This document shows, piece by piece, positions 1 through 11,888 of a DNA stretch of 64,000 nucleotides. The first letter of the stretch is position 1. Each line of letters begins with the position of its first letter. The position numbers and the translations under genes were made by a program. Source of the DNA: Orthonyx spaldingii (lineage: Eukaryota > Chordata > Aves > Passeriformes > Orthonychidae); the NCBI GenBank assembly GCA_013397795.1, contig VZTJ01000074.1, positions 323,614-387,613 on the forward strand. The letters run 5' to 3'. The notes below the pieces were generated by a model. The model ran no database searches and was not told the origin of the DNA. It was given only the letters and a program-made list of their open reading frames with translations.

Positions 1-3000
1 ATAATTAATTCGAGGAAAGCTAAAATATTGTTTACTCTTTGATTGGCTCCTGGGAGAGGGTAGGCAAAAATAAATCAAAACATTCCACTCTGTGGATTCC
101 GTCTTTTATGGATTTCCCATTGGTAATGTTTCACTCACTATGGTTAACGACTTTATGTAATGAAGTATGTTAATATATATATAGGAAAGGTTTAGGCCAG
201 CAAGGTTTGCTTGATCCTGGACCAGTAAAGACAAGGTTTTCTGTTTAAGCCATTGGTGCCAGCCACCCCTTTTAGACTGTCTATTGAACTTCCACTGCAG
301 CAGCCTCACTGAAGCTGTACCTGCCAGCTTGTGACTAAAGAAAGCAGAGATCACACACTGCAGAATTAAACCACAAAAAGAAGAAACTTCACGGCTGCTC
401 CTGCTGCTCTTTACTTCTCCCACTGTACCAAAAGGGAGAAAGTGGAAGGGGGGAGAGGAGAGAAGCCATGTGGCGTGTGCACCACTTTATGTGATGGGCT
501 GCTTTTCTTTTATGGGTGAGGGAATGAAGGGAAAAACCCCAGAGGTAGGCTTCTAAATAGCTGGTTCTTCCTGGCAGGTGTATAACCCACCGTCCATAAT
601 CCCTCCAGTGTCGGCTGAATTCCTCGTGTTCATATTCCAAAGAAAACTACTGCAGTTGTCTTCAGCTGTTGCCTCTGTTGGTGGTCCTTGTAGAGAAGCC
701 AAGGGCTGGGGTGAGTAAAGTCTTGTGGTTGAGAAATAGGTTGGAATTTTTGGACTCTTGTCCTGTCTGTGCCATTAAATCCTGATGTGCATTGTACACA
801 TCAAATAGAAATGTAAATACAGTTGTGTAAATAAAAGCACATGGAAATAGTGTCGGTGTGCCATGAAGAGAAGAGTGCAAAGAGCTCAGAGCATCTTCCT
901 CCTGAGCTAACACTGAGGTGCACACGTTTCATTTGGGGCTCTTCAGGGGAAACTGAAGGAAGGCACAAATGGGTCCATGTTATGAAACCTTGAGGATGCC
1001 ATGGCTGCACTTTCTTAAGGGGGAAGGTGACTAATAATGCTGAGGCTCCAAATCCAAGCACTTTTCCTTATTGGGGTTGTTAATGTCTTTGCCAGCTGCT
1101 AGGGCTGATGTTGCCAGTGTGTTAACTCAGCACAGTTATGTATAGAGGGATTTCTTTCCCTGTCAGGTCAAAGTTCCTTGAGTCTTTCCTTTCCCTTTAT
1201 CTCTCCCTCAACTGTATTTGTGTGATGAAAGCATTTTTATGGGAATCATCAGCAGCCACACTTCCTTGTAATCTTCCAAGGCTTGCTCATCAGGTATTGT
1301 TTTGTAAGCATTATGCAAAGTTTCAAATATTTTGAGGTATCCCTGGGTTGTCGATGTAAATCCTTTTGGAGAAGGATTTCACAACAAATGGGGAAGTGTT
1401 TTCCCTTCACCTCTTTCTGATGGGTCCCTTAAGGCAAAATTCCTCATGGGGAAATAGGCCCAAGTATTTCTTTCTAATTTTGTTCATTTTGCCAGTTGCT
1501 GATATTTGAGGAGTGATGTAGAGAGTGCAGGTCCCTAATGAAATGCAGGGAAGATCCTCGAGGAGGGCACTGCTGTTCCATTTTGGGTTTATCTGGTGGC
1601 AAACATGGTGAGTATCTGCACTGTGGAAAGAGCTCCAGGGCATTACTGAAGCTTACAATATTAGAACCTTTACTTAACCTGAAGATTTTCAAAGACAATG
1701 CCTTTTTCCAAAACAAAACCACACATTTTCCCAGAAGAGTTTACAGAATCTTTTCCTTGCTTCAGTGTTAGTTCTACACCATGGTGATGTCAGATCACTT
1801 TGTATTTTCTTTAGGAGACTCTTAATCTTTTCCCAGTTCCAAGAGCCATATATTACTATTTCACACGCTCCTCTTTGAACCTACAGCACAGAAAATTAAA
1901 GTGTAAATATGCATGCGAACCACCCAAAAGTCATAATAAGATTATATGAAAGCATGCAACCACACAGCAGGAACAATGGGGTTGCACAATTCATCTGCTC
2001 CGGCGCTGCTGAATTTTAATGAGGGATAGTCAGTACATGCTGATACTCCTAGAGCTACCCTGGAGCCAGAATGGTGATTTAAGATGCCAGTGACACAGTG
2101 TGTAGGTGAGCCCTAGGTGCAGCGTGCCTCGGAGAGTAAAGCATGATATAGCAGGCTAAAAGCACCTGATTAATTTAGAGCGAGTAATTGGACCGCGAGG
2201 GGAAAGGATCCCGGAAAATTGCCGGTCACCTGTGCTGCTTTCATCGGCTGTCGAGCTCCTGTTGGAGAGAAGACAATACCAAACACTGATAGGAATAATA
2301 GGAATAACCCAAATAAAGAACATATGCTGTCATGAATCACAAATCCCGTGCTGCGGGGTTTAAAGCGATCCCTTAAATATCAGGGATTAAGAGGGGAATT
2401 TAGCGCGTTCCCTCTCTCCCGTGCCAGAGTTTATTTTCACCTTCTCTCTAATACCCCTGCTAACCTCGGTGCACCTGGGAGCCACTTGGGAAAGCCTTGG
2501 CAGGAGGTGTACCTCTCCAAATATGCACTTTTCAGATAGGAAGATCTCCCCGCTGTGTGCAGCTAATCTAAGAATAAGCATTGCTCAGGGCGAGTCTCTT
2601 TTCGGGCGGGCTGGCTGTGTTCCTGCTGCACACCACGGGGGCTGCAGCTCCCCCGGGCCCCGGGAGCTCTTACACACATTTGGAAGAATGCATATGTGCT
2701 CTGCAGTGAAAAACATTTCAAATAATGGGAAAGGTGTGCTGTGCCTGGGAGGGTGTGTTTGTGTGGTGTCGTGTCAAGGAGAAGTAGGATACAACGTGGG
2801 AGGACGGGGTCCTGGGATATGGGGGACAACCAGGGTCAAACCTGCCCTACTCGTGCTTAGGGAGAGATCCTGAACTACTGCAGGAACTACAGCAGAGATT
2901 CACCTCCTGGGGATCCTGTGGATTCATCACAAATGAGATTTCAGCCATTGTGTAACACAGATAATTGTGTGTTGTAATTTTGTCTATTATTGGAAACTCT

Positions 3001-6000
3001 CTTACTGTGAGTTTGTGTTTGGGCTTACAGGCTGTTTCACAGCGCAGGAGGAGAAATTCTTTTCACCAGTAGCCAAATCTTTTCTTCTTCCATCTCACCA
3101 AGCTCCTTGTGAGCAGATCCAAGGCAGAGATGTGGCCACAGTACGTGTTCCCCTAATTTTCTCAATTACAGGTTCAATTTAGTTTCTCACTAAATTATAA
3201 CTACTATACAACATTTCCATTGAAATAATAGCTCAGGTTTATTTGAGACTTTTATTTTGCAGATGCCAGGTTATGACATCTCACTAAAGCTGTGTGTTCT
3301 CCTCTGCCTCAATTGCATCTTTTCTAGAAGGCAAAAATCTAACTTTTTGAGGAAAGCTGATTGGTTTTTTAATATCAGGTCCTCTATTGGATGTGTGTGT
3401 TGGATTTCATCACATTGTTCTTACCAGGATATATTTTTTACCCATTTAGATGTGTGTAGCCATAGTCACCTGTCCCTTCCCAATTGTTTTAACTGAAACA
3501 ACAAAAGTGTGTAGGAATTGTCCTTGTCAGTTGTTCTAAGCCAAGTAAAGCACAGAAAATTGGAGTTGAAAGCTCCTGCTCTAAAGCTCTACTCAGGAGT
3601 TAGAGAAGATTGCATATCCCTGGTCTGCCTTGTCCTGTTGTGTTTGGTAGTCCTGACCAGGGATTGCTGTGCTCTGTTAACCAAAAACAGCGCAAAAAGG
3701 ATACTTCTCGTCCCCGTGGTGCTGCCCACTGTGTGATTTGTAGAATGTGTTATGTTTTGATGAGATGTCCCCTGTCAATGATGCCAGCCTGGTCTGTACA
3801 CTGTGTGAACATTTTTGAGATGTTAAACACTTGAGTAAATGTGTCTTGGGTTTTTGGTGAATTAGACAGGACAGACAATTCCTTAGTTCATCTAGCCCAA
3901 ATTTGCCATCCTCTTTTTTTTCCTGGTAAGTAAAGGCCAGCCTTTTTCTAACTACTGAAGATAGATCTAAATCTAAAGCACAACTGATGTAAAGTTTTAA
4001 AACTACTTGATCCTTTCTTGGAGACTATTGCGTTATTTTATGAGGTTGTGTGAAGGAGATTTCTTTTAATTGATCCTGGAAGGGAAAACTTTTGACTTAG
4101 TCTTTTGTGCATAAACCTAACAAAACGAAAGCTCTGCTAATCACCGTCAGTATGTGCATCCAGCTTTCTTGGGGTTAGAAGCTGCATTTCTGAAACACAT
4201 CTTTCCATTGGGAAAGGAAGGAAGCAAAAATCCTGGTGTAAGTACAGCCACGCCCCTGAATTGATTACCCTTGTAGGATTTGCTCATCCTATTTTGGCTG
4301 TGTTATAAAACTCAGTGGGAGCCATTCCAGCTCGAGAGCATCACTCCTGCGTCAAGCAGCCCATGATGTCACGAGGAATTCCTTGCCGTAAGAGATGTCC
4401 CCCGAGGAGAGCGTTTGCTCTGCTGGAGAAGGGCCATCCACCCACACACTCTGTCTCCACCCAGCTACTCCATCCAAATAACCAAGCTGAGAGAGTGCTT
4501 TGACTAATGGAGTGAGTAGGAGTGAAGCCATGACAATACAATGGTGTGTCTCCTGTAGACTCTTCTTGATTTGCATTTGATTGTTTGCAGTCCTGCCCAT
4601 CTGTAGCCAAAGGCAAGAAGTGATAACCTGTCATGTTATATAAAAACATGTTTGGAAAAAAGGAGAGTAATGCAAGATAAATAACGTGTGCTCCCTGGGT
4701 CTTTTCTTCCCAAGCAGTCCCGAACTCGTCCCACAAGTTGCTGGTTTCTCTATTTACTGAAGGGTTTCTTTCCAGATAGTTTCCATCTAGAAAAAGAAAA
4801 GGAAAAAGGAAAGAAAATCAAGGCAATTTGAGTGAATAAAAGCATAGCAAATTGGAAAGTTAGTAAATAAGTGGAGCTTGAACAGATATCAGGCCCTTAG
4901 CAAAGAGCTAGGAAAGCAAAAGGGGCAGTGGCATCAGTCAGTCAGCAGCTGGACAAAAAGACTCTGCTCAGCTGAGACAGTAATGGACCATCTCTGCCTT
5001 CTCCCATGTTTCTGTGGTGCTCTGGCACTGCAAATTTGAGCTGGAAACAGCAAATAATAGTGTCATGTGACTTAAGATACCCTCTCTTGTTCAACACATC
5101 TTTTGTTCTTCTGTGGCTGATTGTCAATAGTTTAGGTTATGCAATATAATTAACCTACAGAAATAGCTTATCGTGAAATGTTGTTGGCTCTGTTCAAGCA
5201 TGTTTTGTTAGGATGTTATAGGAGGTTTTCTCATGTGTACAACATGGGCTCAGAGGGAGAGGGCTTTCCATCCTGTAAATGCAGAGATGCAGAAATACAG
5301 GCAGGAGAAGCCCTTGATAAATGCAGGATGAAATACTCCCACACCTTAAAACAGCCTGTAAGAGTCACGTGCTTTTAGGTGAGGTAAGTAATAAGAGGGT
5401 CAGTCAAAGCTGAAAGAGCAGAAAGTCTTGACTTCAGTCTGGGAAATGGGAGCCAAGCCTCACTTAAAAGTGAATAGTTACAGATCCAACTTACTACTGA
5501 GTTGTCCCTCTGTTTCGGACTGAGCCCACTTTACTAATAGGCCTAAAAGTATGAAGTCTTCTTCCCTCTGAATAGAGATCATGCTTTGGTGTGCCAGCCA
5601 AAGGACTTCATTCTCCTTGGGGATACCCTAAGTGGTCCTTTTGGGTTGAGAGCTTTTCTCTAGTGAATCTCTTCCACCATGGTTTCCTTTACTCACCCTT
5701 CCCACTCTCCATGAGCTGCCTTACTGCTGTCCCAGCAGAGCAGTGATGAAGGTGGACACACACAAAGCTGCACTGCTCAAAGTCCCATTTTTTCAGACAC
5801 GTTTGTGTCCTCTGCAGGGTATTCCCTGGTGGCTGGCTGGACTGTAAAAGCTGCTTTTGGTGTCAGACCTGCAAAATACTGATTATTCGGAAGACATGGT
5901 TACGTGAATCGATGCTGGCAGAGGTGAATGAGCTCAGCCCATCATTTGAACATGTTCCAGTCTTATTTGTACATGATATCACCATGTTAATGCTGCCCGC

Positions 6001-6034
6001 AATTCAAGCAGATCCATGTGCTTGTGCCCATGCT
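1..6034. other. Non-coding stretch, no gene seen
   Basis: About 6 kb of AT-leaning sequence with no recognisable exon, RNA gene or mobile element. Open frames are all under about 150 codons, lie on both strands and resemble nothing I know. The only compositional departures are slightly CpG-richer patches near 2190-2260 and 2590-2670. A TATA-like TTATAAAA lies near 4301, but nothing gene-like follows it. Diverged old repeats could be hidden here that I cannot recognise by eye. Confidence 0.6.
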
Positions 6035-6245
6035 CATAGAATAATATAGAATCATAGAAAGGCTTGGGTTGGAAGGGACCTTAAAGATCGTCTTGTTCCA
6101 ACCCTGTGCTGTGGATAAGGACACCTTTCTCTAGACCAGGTTGCTCAGAGCCCCATCCAACCTGGCCTTGAACACTTCCAGGGATGAGGCATCCACAGCT
6201 TCTCTGGGCAACCTCACCACCCTTAAAGATTTTTTTCCGTGTTAA
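6035..6245 (-). mobile_element. CR1 LINE 3' fragment, minus strand
   Basis: This is a 5'-truncated copy of the avian non-LTR retrotransposon CR1. On the plus strand it begins with CATAGAAT/ATCATAGAA repeats. These are the reverse complement of the ATTCTATG-type repeat that ends CR1 elements, so the element lies on the minus strand with its 3' end at the left. The core GGCTTGGGTTGGAAGGGACC follows, then the typical stretch mentioning AGACCAGGTTGCTC and CATCCACAGCTTCTCTGGGC. Similarity fades after about 6235 in a T-run. It is non-autonomous debris with no reading frame of note. Family assignment is from memory of the CR1 consensus; the subfamily is not determined. Confidence 0.9.
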
Positions 6246-9200
6246 AGTTTAGGATGCCTTGAACTGCAGCTCTGGTGCCAGCTCATGGAAGCCTGTGAGG
6301 CATCAGCTCATTCGGCTGTGTTTTGAAGTATCGGGTTTCTAATCCTTAAGTCTGAGGAGAGAAGCGTGAAAATGCGATTTACTTGTAACTGCTACAGAGA
6401 TACAGAGGCCATTGTCAACTGACTTGGTAACCTGTGCAGTCTGATGGCAGAACTCCCTGTGTGGCCATTCTGGCTCTAAAATCCACACAGAGAGTTCTGC
6501 CTTTAGCTTGACCTCCTCCAAATGGCCTGAGCTAAACCAAACTCTACTCCCAGTGCAGTAAGATTTTAATCAGATTTCCATCAATATTGTTGTAACAGTC
6601 TAAATTTACACCTCTGCAACTGAGTTCTGCGGATGCCCGGTGTGCATTTAGATGGTTTGAAAGCATAGCCATAGGTGTGGGATTGCCCTCTGCATGAGAA
6701 GTGGGTGTTGGCTTCAAAATCCACTGCTCTTGGGGCCATGCCAAGGCAGTCATAACGGAGAACCAGGTGTGCGGGTGTGGATGAGCAAACCTATGTGCGT
6801 GTGGAGAGACTTAAAGCTGAAAATAGGGATGGGCAAAGAATGCAAATAACCGTGGAAAAAGAATTTTACTTTTGCTTTGTTCAGACTGAAACCTCACAAA
6901 CTGGAGAATTTCCACCAAATAATTCCCTGAGAATAAAAACATGACTGATCAGGAGGTGCTTTGATTTTTTGTTGAAAATTGTGACAGTTTTTTATACTAT
7001 AATATGGAATACAAAACTATTTTCAAATTCTTAGGTATCCCCACCGTCCGTCCTTTCTTACACACCTCAATGAAAGGTACGTGACACCAAACCTGAACTT
7101 TCTGGTAAGCCTCCTCCTCTTTGATTGCAGCTCCTTTCTAGGGGGAGAAAAGGCTCCCTTGGCTCTTCCGCTCATGAGGGGGAAAGGGAACAAGGGACCA
7201 GCTTGAGCCCTGGGGAGGAGGGGGGGCTGCACGTGTCCTGTCTGCCCCAGCTGAGGCAGAACAGGGAATAACCCACCAGAGCTGGCACCTGGCTTCTCCT
7301 ACCTGTGGAGGAGGCCTCTTCCCAATAGAGGGAGGCAAAAGATAGACAGCAGGAGCTGTTGCTTCAGTGGGAAAGAAGATGTGTGTGGGTGTATAATGAG
7401 GGGACTTTACAAATAATTCCTTGGTGATTATTCATTTTACAGAGGGATGATCAGTTGCCTTAGAGATATCCCATGGAGTACTTCATTTCTAGAGAAGTTT
7501 GGAGTATACAGGATTTTGATTCCAGTGCTTTTTTGTTTCCTGCCCAATGGCAAAAATAATTTTCATAATGTGTCCTGGGGATTGTGCTGTGTCCAATTGC
7601 TGATTGTGTGCACAGCCCATTTTGAAATACAACTTTTTGTTTGGAAACTGAAATTGCTCCAAGTAATAATACCTTCCTTTCAGATTTTTATTTTTCAGAA
7701 GTGGCCCACCCTCTATTGAATAATAAAGCTTGATAACCATAGTTTCTCAGATAACATGCAATGAGCTGCCAATATTGCTTTGGGACTAAATCAGGAAACC
7801 ACTGGTTGGTTTTATGAAGGAATCAGTTATCCAAAGGGGATCATCTACTTGCAATATTTTTTTAAAAAAATGTGTTTTAGAGATGACCTTTTTTGAAGAT
7901 GTCTCAGGTTAATACTGAAATGAGCATACAGATTTAAAGAACAGATCAGAACACCTCCATTTCCAGGTCAAGAGGAACTGTGATTCAGTCCAGAGTAAAT
8001 TAAACTCACACACTTACATGAAATCCACAGTAAAGGAGGTTTATAGTGGAAACATTGACTGACCTTTAATAGGAGCAGCGAGGCCAGCACTGCTGTAACA
8101 CCAATTGGAAATAGGAGGGTATACAGACAAGGGCAAGGCCTTTTCCTTAATCTAGCCTGAACATTCCGAGAGAAAATCCCAGAGCAATTAACTCTCATCT
8201 TTTTTTCCATTAATTGGCCACAGCACAGTACTCTGAAGCTGACAGAAATAACTGCTGTAATATTAGCACAAGTCTGAGCATTGCCAAAAGCCATTTTATT
8301 TTGAAGCTCTCTGAATTACAGTATAATTTCCTCTGTTGCTTACCTAAGAGAGCAGGAAGTTGGCTGTCCACCTGCTCAGCAAAAGGCTCCGAGCTTTATA
8401 TGACATAAACCTTTATTTCTCCTATCTGTGGGAAAATGAAGTCAGGGCACTTCCAGCTTGGATGAGGATATGGGATGCTGGAATAACCTTAGAAAGATTA
8501 CTCTCATCCGGTTTTTAGACTCAGGGCCCTGGCTGCTACTGCAAGCTTCTCCTGGAGACTGAATATCTGGATCATAAATATCCAGCACCTGCATCTTCTT
8601 GCTCTACCCCACCTCTCCCCCTTCAGGCAGGCACTTTCTTCTCTTCCTCTCAAACGTGTGGATGATGCAAGGAGGCAGTGACAGACTCTGGGGGAAACAG
8701 TGTGATGCCATATAGGTCTCACATGGCAGGATAATTTGAACTTTGTCTCAAGGAACCCACAGCTCAAATTTTTGTTGTATTCCTATCTCTGGAGTGTGTG
8801 ATGCTGCAGGAAATACATCAATAGTCCCATTTCTGGACAAGCCCAAGCTCCTGAAGGCTCTTGTCTCCTGCTTGTTGGCTGCTCCTCCCTTGCAAATAAC
8901 ACTCCTGTTCACTGATGATGGGAAGTTCCAACTTTTTGGGACTAGTGTTCCTTGTCAATTGACAGGCAATGCATGCTTCCATAGCAGAGTTTTCTCCTCT
9001 CCTGGAATCTGTTAGGCTGTTCCACTCATTCACATGTTTGATATTGTTTGTGACCTGCACCTGAGCCTCTCAGGTGATTCTAATACCACTCATTCATCCT
9101 GTTTCCCCAAGAACATAAACCACTATGTAGCAGGTCCCATTCCCTGGACTAAACCCTGAAGTGAATATAAGTGAGTTTAAGCAAGTTGAAATTCGGAGGC

Positions 9201-11860
9201 TGTTGGGATTAGTGCAATCCTCTGCTTTACTTGAAGACTTTTCAATTCTATATCCAATATGTGTACTCCCTCAACTCCTATACTTTTAAAGTTACACTCC
9301 TTTGGATTACTGGGCCAAATTAAAAGGTGCTGTGTACATTATATTCATTGTTATGTTGCATTAATTTCTGCTTCCTGTGGCTATTTCTGTACCAAAAGCT
9401 TCAAAGATGTGAGATGGACTGTCCTCTCCTCTAAAAGGATTTATCCTTCATTTTGGTTTTGTGCAACTATTTAAATTCCCATAGATGTTAGTCTAGTGCT
9501 TGGCTATAAAGGATTTTAAGTCTACTATTGTCTGAAAGTCATACTGCTGGTGCAAGGGGAAGCTTATTGTTGTATCCATGGAGTTGATTCATTGTTGTTT
9601 TAGCAAAGAATCCTTGATGTAAGAGAGATGTTTTTTTCAGATAGATTAAGCACTGCATCTCAGCCATTTGTCCTCCCACATCATCTCTTTCTATCAAGAA
9701 AATTTAAGCCCTTGACAGGAGTAAAATATTATGAGGGTTTTGTGAAAGGCACAAATTAGAGAAGTCTGGGCTGCTTGTGTTGCAAAATATTTGAATGTTG
9801 CATCAAATATTTGGATCTCAATTGTTCTCTGGTAGAATATGAATTGAGAATCCAATGGCATGAAATTTATGCTTAACAAGAAAAACAGCTGCTTACATTT
9901 TCAAACTTGCTTCCTGATTTTGCATGTTGTCATTGTTGCTTGGCCATTCTGCTGGATGTTAGGATGTGGTGCTCAGTAGCAGCTGCTCCCTGAGGCTCAG
10001 AACCTTTTCCTTTGGATACACAGGGTACCACAACAAGATATTTTATCTTCAGTATTTTTTCCAGTATTTTTCAGGTATTTTCTCTAATAATTTAGACCTG
10101 GTATCAACTTTTTTTTCTTTTCTTGTGGGTGCTTGAGTATCTTTAAGGTAAGACTCCATTTCCAAAGAACCCATTAATTGTATTAATGTGATATATTACC
10201 ATAGAATTACGTGATAGTTAGAGGTAGGTGTATGGAAGAGAAAAATAGTCTTGGTTTCTTACTGGATTTATATATATACACACAAACAACTCTCTGTAAA
10301 AAAAAATCTCTGATTTAAGCCTTCCAGAGTCACAAAATACATTTATATTTTTCAGAGCAACACTTGTGGCACGAGTGTCAACAGTTTCTGTAACTCACAT
10401 AAGCTTTGACTAGTAAGATATAGGGGGAGATGGAAATGACTTTGATTCCAGTCTTTCCAGCTACCTTGCTTGAAGGCAATCCAGAGATATTGACAACAGA
10501 GAATTATTCTGGGCACTTCAACTTCTTGCCAGAATCAAGATATAGGAGTTTAAAATAAAAGCAAGACAAATTTTATTCTTCTGGCCATGCTATTCTGTTC
10601 CACATTTAGGGCACAGATTTAAAATTTTCAATTGCCTGAACTCTTATTCTCTGCATTTCAGTTAAAATAAAGAAATGATAAAAATAATTGCATGTTTGCT
10701 CATTCAGATCCTTTGCTGTGCCAGTCCCTGTGGCAGCAGAGTTGTCATTCAGGTGCTCTCTGACTGCTGAATCTTTTTACATACAGGAAAAGTCATATCT
10801 GGAAGGAATTCACACAGCTCCAAACTGATTTGATGTTGAAATATCTCAGCTGTGTACAAGCAGGCTAAATGCAGAAGAGAAATCTGAAATGGGATCCAGT
10901 GTTCACCCTTAAAAGTGCAAAACAAAAGTTCAGGTTCAAGAAAACACATACAAAGATAATAATAATATTTTTGTGCTTTTCTACACTTCTAATCCTGGAT
11001 TGTGCATGAAAGTCATCAGTAGCCCATGTCTCTGTATCTGCCTTTGCAGCTGGAAAAGGAGATGAGTTACCATGAATAAAATCAGGGATAATCCAAACTA
11101 AATTCAAAACTGATCTGAGATTAAAGGAGAGTGGGCAATTCATTGTTAGCATTTTTGAGCACCTCTTAACTTTTTGACCTAGACATGATTGCACTGTTTC
11201 TTCAAAAAGCAGGAAGTACAATATAAACCTCACATGAAAACCTCTTCCTTTGCAATTTCTAACCTAATTTTGTTGACAAACCACATGTATACATTCTGAC
11301 TTGGAAATGTCAAAATGTTTATTTTCAGTCAAAATGTTTCAACAGTTCAAGCTGAAAAAAAAAAGATGTTCTGAACTTTTGAATCCATGGGGAAAAAACG
11401 CTGAATGTCTGATCTCAATCAGAAATGAAAAATCATGATTTCCTGGGGTGGACATCTTGATTTTTAATTTTGGTTTCTTAACAGCTCTATTTGATACTTT
11501 TTTTTTTTTGAGGGACAGTACTGTCCCCCAGTTGTGCACACTCAGATTTCTGCCAGCCTTTCAGTTTACACATCTGCTGAGTGTCGTGCAAATGGAGGTT
11601 AAACATGTCCTGTGGGGTGACCACTCAGCTTTGTGAACAGTCCCATAAATAACAGGCAGCTGAAAGGCTGGACTCAGCCTGACTGAGCATCTAACCAGAA
11701 ACTGAGGTTTAAAAGATGCCAAAGAGTCTTAAAAACTTGCATGTGTTTAAGCTGATCTGATTTATACCTGTTTATAAAAGCTTTAACTTTGGTTATATTT
11801 ATCCAGTTATTCTAGATTTACATTACCATAAATGAGACAAGGATTTGGCTGCTTTTTTCT
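6246..11860. other. Non-coding stretch, no gene seen
   Basis: No recognisable gene, RNA or transposon. The block 7140-7320 is locally G-rich and purine-rich, with a run of G's near 7222. The rest is AT-rich with short A and T runs, for example the A-run near 11354 and the T-run near 11501-11510. Reading frames are short and unremarkable on both strands. Confidence 0.6.
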
Positions 11861-11881
11861 CCCCCCCCCCCCCCCCCCCCC
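11861..11881. repeat. Poly-C run beside an assembly gap
   Basis: An uninterrupted run of 21 C's is followed by ACCG and then three ambiguous bases (NNN) at 11886-11888. Long C homopolymers are hard to sequence, so the Ns probably mark a small gap or a polished-over ambiguity rather than real biology. The true length of the run is uncertain. Confidence 0.9.
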
Positions 11882-11888
11882 ACCGNNN

